Origin: JAOTZA01 sp965224065
GTDB taxonomy: Bacteria; Acidobacteriota; Thermoanaerobaculia; Multivoradales; JAHEKO01
Assembly (NCBI GenBank): GCA_965224065.1
Contig: CBDCYF010000005.1
Location: forward strand, 2,790,001 to 2,854,000
Reading direction: 5' to 3'
DNA length: 64,000 bases
Shown in pieces: positions 41,931-50,977 of the stretch (position 1 is its first letter; each line of letters begins with the position of its first letter). The position numbers and the translations under genes were made by a program. The notes below the pieces were generated by a model, which saw only the letters and a program-made list of their open reading frames with translations, was not told where the DNA came from and ran no database searches.

Positions 41931-42143
41931 GGCGGGAGCCCTCCAGGCCTCAGGCTACCGACCTTCCCTACTGCTGTCCCAAAGTCGCGATCGAGCGGTC
42001 GCTCGAGCGCTTCGGCGGTCACGATGACGGCCGAGCGGTCACCGGCCGTTCACTCCGGCGCGCGGCCACTCAACGATGCGCAGAGCCGCCGAGTCCGAAT
42101 CCCTTGCGGCTTCACGGACTTGCCTCTACGCTATCGAGTACCT

Positions 42144-43181
42144 ATGAGTCTTTCGAAGCTCTACTGGATCTGCCAGGTTGCCGGGTGGGGCGGCTTTGTC
42201 TCCTTGAACCTCCTGTTCGAGGCCCTTTCGGGCCGATCCTCGCCACAACTCGTCGTCGCAAGCCTCGCCGTTGCCGCGGCGGGTCTGCTCGCGACCCACA
42301 TCATCAGGCTCTGGATCCGCTCGCACAAATGGCTGGATGGAACACCAGCCGCCGTCAGCGTACGCGCCGCTGCGGCAGCTCTCCTGGTGGGCTTGGTCAT
42401 CGCGACCGTGGGGTCGATCGTCGCGCGCTGGGCGATTCAAGCCGCGTACACGAGCCACACCTTCCTCTGGATGACGACGCTCGGGTCCGGAATCGGTCTG
42501 GCATGGGTCGCTCTCTACCTGGGGGCCCATGCCTTCGTACGCCTCGAGCGAGAGCGGCGTCGGGCGACCGAGCTCGAGGCGGCATCGCGCGAGGCCGAGC
42601 TTCAGGCGCTCAAGGCTCAGCTTGATCCGCACTTTATGTTCAACAGCCTCAACGCCATCAGATCGCTTATCGAAGAAAACCCGGCGCGAGCCCGAGACGC
42701 GGTGACCCGTCTGGCCGGGCTCATGCGCTACGCGACCACCGCAACGAGTTCGTCGACTGTTCCGCTGGCCGCCGAGATCCGCACGGTGGAGAGCTTCTTG
42801 GAGCTCGAGCGGGTTCGCTTTGAACAGCGGTTGGAAGCGACCGTCGATCTCGAGGCCGGGCTCGACGACGTGCCCGTGCCACCCCTTGTCCTCCAGACCC
42901 TGGTGGAGAACGCGATCAAGCACGGACTCTCGCGATCACCGGAAGGCGGTCGTGTTCGGGTCACGGCCCAGCGTCGTGGTCCCGATTTGCATCTCGAGGT
43001 CGCGAACTCGGGTTCCCTGTGCCGCCACACAGTCGAGTCGACGGGCGTCGGGCTCGCCAACCTCCGGCAGCGCCTGGAGCTCATTTACGACGGTCGCTCT
43101 CGCCTTGACCTGTTCGAGCGGAGGGATGAGGTCGTCAGCACCGTGGTGCTACCCACAGAGAACACCCTTGCCGTCGCCTAA
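42144..43181 (+). CDS. LytS/YehU-type sensor histidine kinase
   Basis: 345 aa from ATG 42144. Four transmembrane helices (about 5-125) lead into a His_kinase/HATPase module: QLDPHFMFNSLNAIRSLIEEN holds the phospho-accepting His, and LVENAIKHGL is the N box. Earlier in-frame starts give Arg-rich, unlikely N-termini. It overlaps the LytTR response-regulator gene by 14 nt, so the two form a two-component system with unknown signal. Confidence 0.9.
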   Translation: MSLSKLYWICQVAGWGGFVSLNLLFEALSGRSSPQLVVASLAVAAAGLLATHIIRLWIRSHKWLDGTPAAVSVRAAAAALLVGLVIATVGSIVARWAIQAAYTSHTFLWMTTLGSGIGLAWVALYLGAHAFVRLERERRRATELEAASREAELQALKAQLDPHFMFNSLNAIRSLIEENPARARDAVTRLAGLMRYATTATSSSTVPLAAEIRTVESFLELERVRFEQRLEATVDLEAGLDDVPVPPLVLQTLVENAIKHGLSRSPEGGRVRVTAQRRGPDLHLEVANSGSLCRHTVESTGVGLANLRQRLELIYDGRSRLDLFERRDEVVSTVVLPTENTLAVA

Positions 43182-43896
43182 GCGGCGCGTCGCCATCGTC
43201 GACGATGAGCGTCTCGCCCGTGCCGAGATGCGTCGACTCCTCGAGGCCTACCCGGAGGTCGCGGTCGTGGCCGAGGCCGACAGCGTCGCTGGCGCCGAGA
43301 CGATGGTGTTTTCGGCTGCGCCAGATCTGCTCTTTCTCGACATCCAAATGCCGGACGGCAGTGGCTTTGATCTGCTTGACCGTCTGGAGACGGTGCCGAG
43401 CGTGATCTTCACGACCGCGTACGATGAGTTCGCCATACGAGCCTTCGAGGTCAACGCGCTTGACTATCTTCTCAAGCCGGTCGATCCCGAGCGCCTCACC
43501 GAAACCATCGACCGACTCCCAAGCTCGGTCGAGGTCGGTCCGCCAACGCCGCCCGAGGCCCTCACCGAGCGGGACCGCGTCTTTGTCCGCGATGGCGACG
43601 ACTGCTGGTTCGTGCGACTCGGTGACGTCTGTGTGTTCGAGGCGGCCGACGCCGGTACGCTGCTCCACCTCGCCGAGCGCACGGTGCGCACGAACCGCCG
43701 CCTAGGTCAGCTCGAGGCGAAGCTCGATCCGGCGGCCTTCTTCCGGGTGAACCGTCAGCAGATCGTTAACATCCGTTGGATCGAGACCGTCGACGAGTGG
43801 TTTGGTGGTCAGCTCGTCGCGAGACTCACCGACGGAACCAAAGTCACGCTCTCGAGGCGTCGAGCGCGGTTGTTCCGTAAGGCGATGAGCCTTTAG
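43168..43896 (+). CDS. LytTR-family response regulator
   Basis: 242 aa from TTG 43168 inside the kinase gene. Receiver domain: VAIVDDERLARAEM with acidic pocket, LLFLDIQMPDGSG with phospho-Asp, and the LKPVDPERL Lys. The LytTR DNA-binding domain follows (about 140-240; FFRVNRQQIVNIRWIE, TLSRRRARLFRK). It works with the coupled LytS-like kinase. LytTR regulators often control surface or export genes; targets here are unknown. Confidence 0.9.
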   Translation: MPSPKRRVAIVDDERLARAEMRRLLEAYPEVAVVAEADSVAGAETMVFSAAPDLLFLDIQMPDGSGFDLLDRLETVPSVIFTTAYDEFAIRAFEVNALDYLLKPVDPERLTETIDRLPSSVEVGPPTPPEALTERDRVFVRDGDDCWFVRLGDVCVFEAADAGTLLHLAERTVRTNRRLGQLEAKLDPAAFFRVNRQQIVNIRWIETVDEWFGGQLVARLTDGTKVTLSRRRARLFRKAMSL

Positions 43897-44039
43897 CGTC
43901 GAGTAATGGGCGGTCCGGTCCCGATATGAAGGAAATGACCACTAAAGCGACCCTCATGAGATGTCGGAACCGTGCATCGGACGCCTCGTGCCGAACCCCG
44001 AGGGGCCGAGTTCGTTCCTCCGGGCGTTTGTGGTGTTTG

Positions 44040-44849
44040 CTACGGCGCAATCGGGAGAAGAACCTCGGTTTCGAGCTCGTCTGTGGTCACGGTCGCGGGG
44101 TCGTTGAGATAGATCTCGCGGACCGCGTCTCGTTGTGAATGGCCGTGCTCCTGGGCCCAGGCGAAAAGCGCGTGATACGCAACCCCAAGCGCTTCGTACG
44201 CGCCGTGGTGAGTCACCCACGCGACCGGGCCGCCCGGGATCTCGAGGATGTCGGCCGATGGAAGGTCGGGGTAGGGCGCGCTCACGCCGACACAAGCGTG
44301 CACCACGATGCGTTCTCGGGGGTCGGGTTCCCCATTGATGCACATGACGGGGGATTCGTACACTCGGCCGGTCGCCGCCAGTTCGTCCATTAGCTCGTAT
44401 ATGAGGTCGCCCGAGTCTTCGATCATGCGGTCTGCGACCGTGGTGCAGGTCTTTCTTGCGACGGTGTAAGTTGGTTCGACGCGAATCTCGATGTCATACG
44501 GGAGTAGCTCGTCGTGCTCTACGAGCTTCGTCACAGTGAGGAGTGTCTGTCGGGCTTTTTCGAGGTCCCGCGCAACGCGGTCGCGGTGTTGAGCCAAGAG
44601 CTCGGTTCGCTTCTCTGGGTTTGCGCGGAGAATCGATTCGATGTGGGGAAGGGAGAGACCGAGCGAGCGGAGCATCCCGATTGTGACCGCTTCGCGAGCC
44701 TGGTCTCTCGAGTAGTACCGGTACCCGGTGCCAGGGTCGACGTGTGCCGGGCGAAGCAAGCCCCGCTTGTCGTAGTGCCGAAGCGCTTTGATGCTCAAGC
44801 GACAGCAGGCGGAGAACCGGCCGATCGGCATAAGGTTCTGGTCGGTCAA
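44040..44849 (-). CDS. MerR-family regulator with GyrI-like effector domain
   Basis: 269 aa from TTG 44849, supported by GGAGG 8 nt upstream. The MerR HTH is RLSIKALRHYDKRGLLRPAHVDPGTGYRYYS. A coiled-coil linker leads to a GyrI/SOUL-like effector-binding domain (about 120-265; YTVARKTCTTVADRM, GGPVAWVTHHGAYEALGVAY). Such BltR/BmrR-like proteins activate drug-efflux or detoxification genes upon binding hydrophobic ligands. It is 54 nt downstream of the VOC gene in the same direction. Confidence 0.85.
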   Translation of the reverse strand: MTDQNLMPIGRFSACCRLSIKALRHYDKRGLLRPAHVDPGTGYRYYSRDQAREAVTIGMLRSLGLSLPHIESILRANPEKRTELLAQHRDRVARDLEKARQTLLTVTKLVEHDELLPYDIEIRVEPTYTVARKTCTTVADRMIEDSGDLIYELMDELAATGRVYESPVMCINGEPDPRERIVVHACVGVSAPYPDLPSADILEIPGGPVAWVTHHGAYEALGVAYHALFAWAQEHGHSQRDAVREIYLNDPATVTTDELETEVLLPIAP

Positions 44850-44903
44850 GGCTGTGGCCTCCGGCGGCGCCTGTGCGGCCCTGGCGAATATCAGGCGTTC
44901 TCG

Positions 44904-45329
44904 TCAGGCGCTCTCGTCGCCCGGCGCGAGCCCATGCTCGCGCAGGAACGCCTCCGTTGGCGGGATCATCTCGACGACGTCCACCAGGAGTCGATTCGGA
45001 TCGACAGTCATGAAATGGCGCTGCCCCCAAGCTTCATCACAGAGCGGCAGGACGATCTCGTGCCCACAGGCGCAAGCTTTCTCATAGACAGGGTCGACTC
45101 GGTCGACCTCGGCCGTGACGACGACTCCGCGCGGAGTTTGGCGGTAATCGGATGGAACGCTCGGATGGTCTCGTTGGACAAATGCGATCTGTAGATTCTC
45201 GTCCGTTGGCGACTGAAGTTGGATGTACCAGTCGATCTCGAACACCGGCACGAATCCGAGGAGTGTGACATAGAAGTCCTTTGACTCTTGCAGGTGATCG
45301 GAGCAGATATCCGGGAACAGGCTTTTCAT
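44904..45329 (-). CDS. VOC superfamily (glyoxalase-like) protein
   Basis: 141 aa. One VOC module pair: DICSDHLQESKDFYVTLLGF in the first half and RHFMTVDPNRLLVDVVEMI in the second, with candidate metal ligands His and Glu. GAGGAGAA precedes ATG. Members include glyoxalases, dioxygenases and bleomycin-binding proteins; the reaction cannot be fixed. It likely shares a transcript with the MerR gene downstream. Confidence 0.8.
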   Translation of the reverse strand: MKSLFPDICSDHLQESKDFYVTLLGFVPVFEIDWYIQLQSPTDENLQIAFVQRDHPSVPSDYRQTPRGVVVTAEVDRVDPVYEKACACGHEIVLPLCDEAWGQRHFMTVDPNRLLVDVVEMIPPTEAFLREHGLAPGDESA

Positions 45330-45453
45330 GGTTCTTCTCCTCGGGGTTCGCGTTTGAAGTCGACTCAGGTAGACACGCGTGTCTCGCGGTCTCGAAGAAC
45401 CAAGATAGGGTCTCCCCTTGGGGGAGAGTCAAGCCTGCGGGAGAAACCGTCCG

Positions 45454-47496
45454 CTAGTCGCCAAAAACAGCTGCGGGTGGCCGCCAATCTTCACTGCGGA
45501 CGTGCTTCATGAACCAGGAGATTTCTTCGATCCCCAGTCTCCGCCTGTGCCTCGGTTCCTCGATCCCGTGCTCCTCGCGTGGGAAGCGCATGTATTTCAC
45601 CGGCGCTTTGCCGATCTCACGAAGGGCGGTGTAGAACATCAGGGACTGTCCGACGCTGGAGGTCTCGTCGTTGCCACCGTGAAAGATGATGGCCGGTGTC
45701 GAGACGTTTTTGACGTGGGTGATGGACGATCGCTTTTGCCACTCTGAGGGGTTGTCCCAGGGTTTGCCTCCGATGTACCAGAGTGAGACGTCGAAGTTGT
45801 ACCCGGGGCCCACTTCGGCGGCCCAGTTGCCGACCATTGCGCCTATGGAGGCGGCCTTGAACCGGTCTGTTTGCGTGATGGCATAGCTCGTCGCGACGCC
45901 GCCCCAGCTCCATCCGCGCACTCCAAGGCGCTTCGGATCGACATCGTGCCGGTCGATGACGAGATCGACCCCCGCCATCATGTCGACAAACTCGCCGTCG
46001 CCCACCTCGCCCGCCAGGCCGCGCAGAAACACATCGCCGTAGCCGGTGCTGCCGCGCACATTCGGCGCGAGAATCGCGAAACCCAGTCCGGCGAGAATCT
46101 GAAAGTCGTGTCGGAAGGCGTTCTCCACAACCCCTGCGGGCCCACCATGGATATGGACGATCAGGGGATTCTTCTCGGTGTCGTCGGCCAGGGCCGGGAA
46201 GAACACGCCCTCGATCTGCAGGTCGTCTTTGCCACGCCAGTGGAGCAGCCTTCCATCGGCCAGCTTGCGAGATTCGCTGATCCAGGGATTCAAGTTTGTG
46301 ATCTTTCGTGGGCGGGTCGCGCCGAGCTCGCTGACAAAAAGATCCGGCGGCGTGGTGAAGTTCTGGTAGCTGTACACCATTCGATCCGTGGCGGCCGAGT
46401 ACGCGTGGACTCGGAGGGTGCCCGTGCTGTTGGTGAGTGGGCTCGATTCGCCCGTTCTGATATCGATGCGGTGCAGATTGGTGTTGGTTCCGTGGATCTC
46501 GTTGTAGAGGATGGCGCGGCTGTCGGCGGACCAGGCCGGCTCGGAGCTCAGCTCACCCGTCGATTGTCCGGACAGTTTCCTCGTCACTCCCGAATCGAGA
46601 TCCACGACCCAGAAAAATCCGTTGCTGAGCTCGAAGGTCTCCCCGTCAGGAGCTCGATAGGCGATGAATTTGCCGTCCGGCGACCACATCGCGCCGCCCT
46701 CCGGAGCTGCGTTGTCGGTCAGTCTCTCGACGGTTCCGTCGGCGACGGAGAGTAGATAGAGTTCCGTTTCGTGAGGGAAATTCGTGCGCGTGTCGGGTCG
46801 GGCATCGAACACCACGCGCTCACCGTCGGGCGACACATCGAAGTCTCCGACGACCAACGATAGCTCCGATAGGCGCGACTCCGTGCGCTGCCCCAGATCG
46901 ATGGACCAGAAGTTCGTGTATCTTGCCGCGCGCTTTCCGTTGGGCGCTTCATCGACGAAGTAGGAGTCGTCACCCAGTTGTCGCTCGGCCTCCACGGTTT
47001 CGTCTGCCATGTCAGGGGCGAGGAAGAAAATCCGATCGCTGGAGGGAGCCCAACGGAAGCTCGAGACGCCGCCACGGTGATCCGTCAACTGCAACGCCTC
47101 GCCGCCGGACGTGGGCATGACAAAGACTTGGGACGTCTCCCCGCTGTCGCCTAGGGCCGGCCCGTCGTTCTCCGGGTCTAATTCGCGCAAGAACGCAAGG
47201 TGGCGGCCGTCGGGAGAGAATCGAAATTTCTCGCCACCACTGTCTCCAATGTAACGGTGGGTCGATTGAGCGCTTACGCGATACAAGAAGTGCTCGAGGA
47301 CGTATTCGTTCTTTGTCCAATCGAGATGGGACACGGTGAACAAAACGGAGTTCCCGTCGGGCGACATCGTCACTTCCTTGACGGTTTTCATGCGCAGTCC
47401 GTCGTCGACTCCGAGTGGCACCTTCTCGCTTGCGCTCGTTGCCACGGCAAAGCAGACAACGGCGCAAAACGCGATTGTTTTAGCTGTTTTTCTCAT
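45454..47496 (-). CDS. Exported S9-family prolyl-oligopeptidase-type peptidase
   Basis: 680 aa from ATG 47496, with AGGAG 6 nt upstream and overlapping the antiporter stop by 17 nt. A signal peptide (TIAFCAVVCFAVATSAS) precedes a seven-bladed propeller with TolB-like blades (TMSPDGNSVLF, KFRFSPDGRHLAF). The C-terminal alpha/beta hydrolase has the nucleophile GWSWGGVAT (about residue 530), the Asp in HGGNDETSS and the His in REEHGIEEP. It cleaves peptides in the periplasm and sits with amino-acid genes. Confidence 0.9.
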   Translation of the reverse strand: MRKTAKTIAFCAVVCFAVATSASEKVPLGVDDGLRMKTVKEVTMSPDGNSVLFTVSHLDWTKNEYVLEHFLYRVSAQSTHRYIGDSGGEKFRFSPDGRHLAFLRELDPENDGPALGDSGETSQVFVMPTSGGEALQLTDHRGGVSSFRWAPSSDRIFFLAPDMADETVEAERQLGDDSYFVDEAPNGKRAARYTNFWSIDLGQRTESRLSELSLVVGDFDVSPDGERVVFDARPDTRTNFPHETELYLLSVADGTVERLTDNAAPEGGAMWSPDGKFIAYRAPDGETFELSNGFFWVVDLDSGVTRKLSGQSTGELSSEPAWSADSRAILYNEIHGTNTNLHRIDIRTGESSPLTNSTGTLRVHAYSAATDRMVYSYQNFTTPPDLFVSELGATRPRKITNLNPWISESRKLADGRLLHWRGKDDLQIEGVFFPALADDTEKNPLIVHIHGGPAGVVENAFRHDFQILAGLGFAILAPNVRGSTGYGDVFLRGLAGEVGDGEFVDMMAGVDLVIDRHDVDPKRLGVRGWSWGGVATSYAITQTDRFKAASIGAMVGNWAAEVGPGYNFDVSLWYIGGKPWDNPSEWQKRSSITHVKNVSTPAIIFHGGNDETSSVGQSLMFYTALREIGKAPVKYMRFPREEHGIEEPRHRRRLGIEEISWFMKHVRSEDWRPPAAVFGD

Positions 47497-49162
47497 GTCC
47501 AACTCCTGGAGGAGGCGGGGTGGGATGGCGTCCTCGCCATCGGACCAGCAACGTAATAGCCACAACACCTAGCCCGATCGCAAGCCACGGATTGAGACCC
47601 GCGATGGCGGTGGCCGCAGAGGCGGCGAGGGTCGCGGCCCCCGCCACCAGGGCATAGGGTAGTTGTGTGCGAACGTGTTCGACGTGGGAGCACCCACTGA
47701 CCGCGGACGACAGCACGGTCGTGTCCGAGATTGGTGAGCAATGATCTCCAAACACACCGCCTCCGAGCACCGCGGCGATGACGCTATAGAAGATCGGGGC
47801 CGTGGCGGCGGAAAGCTCTCCGCCGGTAGCGAGCTGTGCCCAAGCGGTCGGAACGGCCACCGGCATGAGGATCGCCATCGTTCCCCACGCCGAGCCCGTT
47901 GCAAACCCGGTTAGAGCCGCAAGCACAAAGATCAGTGGCGGGAGCAGCCCGTCGGGGAAGCCGGTCCCCAGGAGAGAGGCCAGGTAGGTTCCCGTCCCGA
48001 GGGCTTCGGTGATCCCGGCGAGAGCCCACGCCAGAACCAGCGTGGTAAGGCCAAACAGAAGGGAAGAGAGCCCGTCGGCCCAGGCTTCGACGATTTCGTC
48101 CAGCGAAAGCAGACGCTGGGCCAGCGTCAAGGTGCCGGCAACCAGCACAGAGAGAAGCGACGCCCACAAGAGCGAACGAAACGAGTCCCCCGCTCCGATC
48201 GTCGCTCCGAAACTCGCGTTTGCTCCGGTCTCCGCGCGACCCGTGACGAGCAGGCCGACCAGGAGCGAGCCCACCAGGACGGCTATCGGAACCACGGCGT
48301 TCAGAGCACGAGGGCTTCGATTCCGAGCCGCCGGTTTGGCCTCACCGCTTGGGTCGGGCGGCCCGGCCAGGGCTCGGCTCTCCGAGGTATACATCGGCCC
48401 GAAATCGCGACCCGACACGGCGATCGCGAAGACCGACACCAGGGTGAGGATGGGATAGAAGGAATAGGGCAACGTTCGCAGAAAAATGCCGTAGGGGCCG
48501 GTCCCCAAGTCACCGAGGCCGCGGGTGGCGTCTCCTATGAGCCCGACCTCGAAACCGATCCAAGTCGTGGCAAAGGCCAGACAGGCGACCGGCGCGGCGG
48601 TTGAATCGATGAGATAGGCGAGCTTGGCCGGGGAGATCCGCAAGCGGCGAGCCACCGGTTTCATTGCGTTCCCCGCCACCAAAAGGTTCGCGTAGTCGTC
48701 AAAAAACACCGCCAATCCCAGCGCAACTGTGGCGACTTGCCCCCCACGACGTGAATCGACCCGGCGGACCACTCGACGTACGGCTCCGTCTAGGCCGCCA
48801 TTGCGCCGGATGATCCCCACCATTCCCGCGATCAGAAAGGAGAAGATCAAGATCGCCGCGTGGTCTTCGTCGGCAAGGGCGCCTCGCACATGGACGTCGG
48901 CGACCGCCAGCAAGCCGCGCCAGAATCCATCCAAGCTCAGGCCGCAGATCCCCCAGGCGCCGAGCCATACGCCGGCGAAGAGAGCGACGATGACGTTACG
49001 CAGCGCCAGTGCTACAACGATGGAGAGCAGCGGCGGAAGCAAGGAAAACCACGGCGGTGTGGTGCCCCCGCTGGCTCCCGCTCCGGCGGCACATGCCGTT
49101 ACGGCAAGCGAGGCGGGAAGAATGAGGAAAACGACACCGCGGAACGCTGCCTGCTCTTTCAT
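47480..49162 (-). CDS. NhaC-family Na+/H+ antiporter
   Basis: 560 aa with about 12-14 hydrophobic helices. FFDDYANLLVAGNAMKPVARR and the late GGGVFGDHCSPISDTTVLSS are signatures of the NhaC family, which exchanges cations or organic acids for protons. The ATG overlaps the aminotransferase stop (ATGA), and the stop overlaps the peptidase start, so the three are translationally coupled. Given those partners it may transport an amino acid or organic acid rather than only Na+; that is inference. Confidence 0.85.
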   Translation of the reverse strand: MKEQAAFRGVVFLILPASLAVTACAAGAGASGGTTPPWFSLLPPLLSIVVALALRNVIVALFAGVWLGAWGICGLSLDGFWRGLLAVADVHVRGALADEDHAAILIFSFLIAGMVGIIRRNGGLDGAVRRVVRRVDSRRGGQVATVALGLAVFFDDYANLLVAGNAMKPVARRLRISPAKLAYLIDSTAAPVACLAFATTWIGFEVGLIGDATRGLGDLGTGPYGIFLRTLPYSFYPILTLVSVFAIAVSGRDFGPMYTSESRALAGPPDPSGEAKPAARNRSPRALNAVVPIAVLVGSLLVGLLVTGRAETGANASFGATIGAGDSFRSLLWASLLSVLVAGTLTLAQRLLSLDEIVEAWADGLSSLLFGLTTLVLAWALAGITEALGTGTYLASLLGTGFPDGLLPPLIFVLAALTGFATGSAWGTMAILMPVAVPTAWAQLATGGELSAATAPIFYSVIAAVLGGGVFGDHCSPISDTTVLSSAVSGCSHVEHVRTQLPYALVAGAATLAASAATAIAGLNPWLAIGLGVVAITLLVRWRGRHPTPPPPGVGHEKNS

Positions 49163-50286
49163 CCGGCCGTTCGCCGCTCGAGCTCGTCAAAACCGTTTCC
49201 CAGGCGTTCCAGTCCGCGCGCCAGGTAATCCGAGCGTTCTCCGATCCCGAGACGCAGGTACTGATCCATGCCGTAGACATCGCCGGGCAGCACCAGGAGG
49301 CTCTTTTCCTCTCGCAGCCAGGTCGCAAGCTCGGAGGAGTTGATTTTTGTTGCGTAGCGCAGAAAGCACATTCCCCCGGCCTTGGGTGGGATGAAATGAA
49401 ACTGGCCCGGACGTTGCCCGGTCCACTCGACGAGCGTCTCCAGGTTCCGGTTCAACATCTCGCGGTTGCGCTCCAGAATGTCCTGCCTCCGATCGGGCTG
49501 CAGAATCGTCGTGGCAACGAACTCGCTGATGACGCTGGTCGTGATGGTGGTGTAATCGTTGCGATGCCAGGCGGCGTCGATAAAGTCGGCCGGCCCGGCC
49601 AGCCAGCCGATGCGCAAGCCAGGGTGCGCGAGAGCCTTGGAAAGACCGGCGGCGACGATGGCAGATGAGTCCAAATCCCTGAAGCTGGGCCTCTCCTGAC
49701 CGTCGAGCTCGACTCCTTTGTAGACCTCGTCCGCGTAAACCGTTGCGCCGACCGAGGAGGCGATCTCCAGGATCTCTTCCATGTCGCCACGGCTCAGCAC
49801 GGCGCCGGTCGGGTTGTTGGGGTTGCAGACCACCACGAGGCGGGTACGTGGTGAAACGACCGATCGGAGCTCTTCGAGGTCCGGGGCCCAATCCAAGTCT
49901 TCACGCAGGTGGAAGCCGTGGACGTCGACACCCAACGAGCGAGCGATGCCCCAGATCTGCATGTAGTTGGGCAGCATGACGGCGATCTCGTCACCCGGCT
50001 CGAGCAGGGTCCACATGGCGAGAAAATTCGCTTCCGCCGAGCCGGAGGTCACGAGGACCTCATCGGGGGTCGTGTTCGCGTAGTAAGCGCTGATGGCCCG
50101 GCGCAGACCGGGCTCGCCGTTGGTCCAGCCGTAGCCAAGACGCAAGTCCAGCAGACGGTCGATTTCTTTTTCGTCGAGGAGCTCCCTCAAGGAGTAGGGG
50201 TGCAGCCCACTTTCCGTCAAGTTGATCTCGACGCGGTTCTCCCACAACGACTGCAGGCGTTCGAGCTCGAAGGTTTCGATCCTCAT
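49159..50286 (-). CDS. PLP-dependent class I/II aminotransferase
   Basis: 375 aa. VVCNPNNPTGAVLS, YADEVYKG and AAGLSKALAHPGLRIGW are the class I fold signatures; the Lys in GLSKAL should bind PLP, and Arg near the C-terminus the carboxylate. Start at ATG 50286 with GAGAGGG upstream. Substrate unknown. First gene of the minus-strand operon that continues into the antiporter and peptidase, divergent from the YheO-type regulator. Likely acts on the amino acid released or imported by its partners. Confidence 0.9.
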   Translation of the reverse strand: MRIETFELERLQSLWENRVEINLTESGLHPYSLRELLDEKEIDRLLDLRLGYGWTNGEPGLRRAISAYYANTTPDEVLVTSGSAEANFLAMWTLLEPGDEIAVMLPNYMQIWGIARSLGVDVHGFHLREDLDWAPDLEELRSVVSPRTRLVVVCNPNNPTGAVLSRGDMEEILEIASSVGATVYADEVYKGVELDGQERPSFRDLDSSAIVAAGLSKALAHPGLRIGWLAGPADFIDAAWHRNDYTTITTSVISEFVATTILQPDRRQDILERNREMLNRNLETLVEWTGQRPGQFHFIPPKAGGMCFLRYATKINSSELATWLREEKSLLVLPGDVYGMDQYLRLGIGERSDYLARGLERLGNGFDELERRTAG

Positions 50287-50313
50287 AGGGTCGGCCCTCT
50301 CGGGGCGTGGTTC

Positions 50314-50348
50314 TTGACAGAATAATCAAATCTAGACAGTATTGTCAA
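50314..50348. promoter_or_regulatory. Divergent promoter region with palindromic TTGACA arms
   Basis: An AT-rich 35-base stretch bears TTGACA at 50314-50319 and its complement TGTCAA at 50343-50348, 23 bases apart, plus an inner palindrome GACA-GTAT-TGTC. Each arm can serve as a -35 box for one direction; the matching -10 boxes are weak. It lies between the aminotransferase (minus) and regulator (plus) starts, so it is a likely shared operator for the regulator encoded next to it. Confidence 0.6.
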
Positions 50349-50351
50349 AGC

Positions 50352-50975
50352 ATGCTCGCAAGAGACCTCGAACCGCTCGCGGAGGCGATCGGCAAGCTGC
50401 TCCATCCGATGGCGGAAGTCGTGGTGCACGACTTGGAGACCAACAAAATCGCCCAGATCTACAACGCGTTTTCGGGTCGCAAAGTCGGTGATCCCACGCA
50501 CCTGGAGGATCTGGACGGTCTGGATCGCGGTCCGGATGTGCACGGACCGTTTGGCAAGCGGGCGGCCGACGGTCGGCGCTTGAAGTATGTGGCGGCGGTG
50601 GCTCGCGGAGCGGCGGGCGAGCCGCGGGTGTTGGTCTGCATCAATCTCGATGTCACCGACTTGGCCGCCGTGGGTCGATCGGTCAGCGCGTTTCTCGGCG
50701 GCGGCGACCAGGACTCGAGCGCTCTGGACGATTTGTTTGATGACGACTGGCAGGAGCGGATCACGTCGTTTGTCGATCGCTACCTGGAAGAGCGTCAGTG
50801 CTCTTTGAGGAGGCTGAGCAAGAGCGAGCGCGGTGAGCTGGTTCGCGCTCTCCGTGAGGCCGGTGCCTTCAGGGCCAAACACGCTGCGGCGTTTACGGCC
50901 AATGTCCTCGGAGTGTCCAGGGCGACGATCTACAATGATCTGGGCGCGGGGCGCGAGCTCGGAAAGGTCTCATAG
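50352..50975 (+). CDS. YheO/DauR-type transcriptional regulator
   Basis: 207 aa from ATG 50352. The N-terminal half matches the YheO-like PAS domain (LHPMAEVVVHDLETNKIAQIYN, LVCINLDVTDL) and the C-terminal half the HTH_22 domain (LVRALREAGAFRAKHAAAF, VLGVSRATIYNDL). DauR, of this family, represses D-arginine catabolism genes. Divergent from the aminotransferase operon and just upstream of the dehydratase and cyclodeaminase genes, it probably controls both sides in response to an amino acid. Confidence 0.85.
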   Translation: MLARDLEPLAEAIGKLLHPMAEVVVHDLETNKIAQIYNAFSGRKVGDPTHLEDLDGLDRGPDVHGPFGKRAADGRRLKYVAAVARGAAGEPRVLVCINLDVTDLAAVGRSVSAFLGGGDQDSSALDDLFDDDWQERITSFVDRYLEERQCSLRRLSKSERGELVRALREAGAFRAKHAAAFTANVLGVSRATIYNDLGAGRELGKVS

Positions 50976-50977
50976 AG

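Noticed and set aside
41796..42143. Earlier in-frame starts for the LytS-like kinase
   Set aside because: They add Arg/Ser-rich residues with no membrane helix or similarity and overlap the divergent hydrolase gene.
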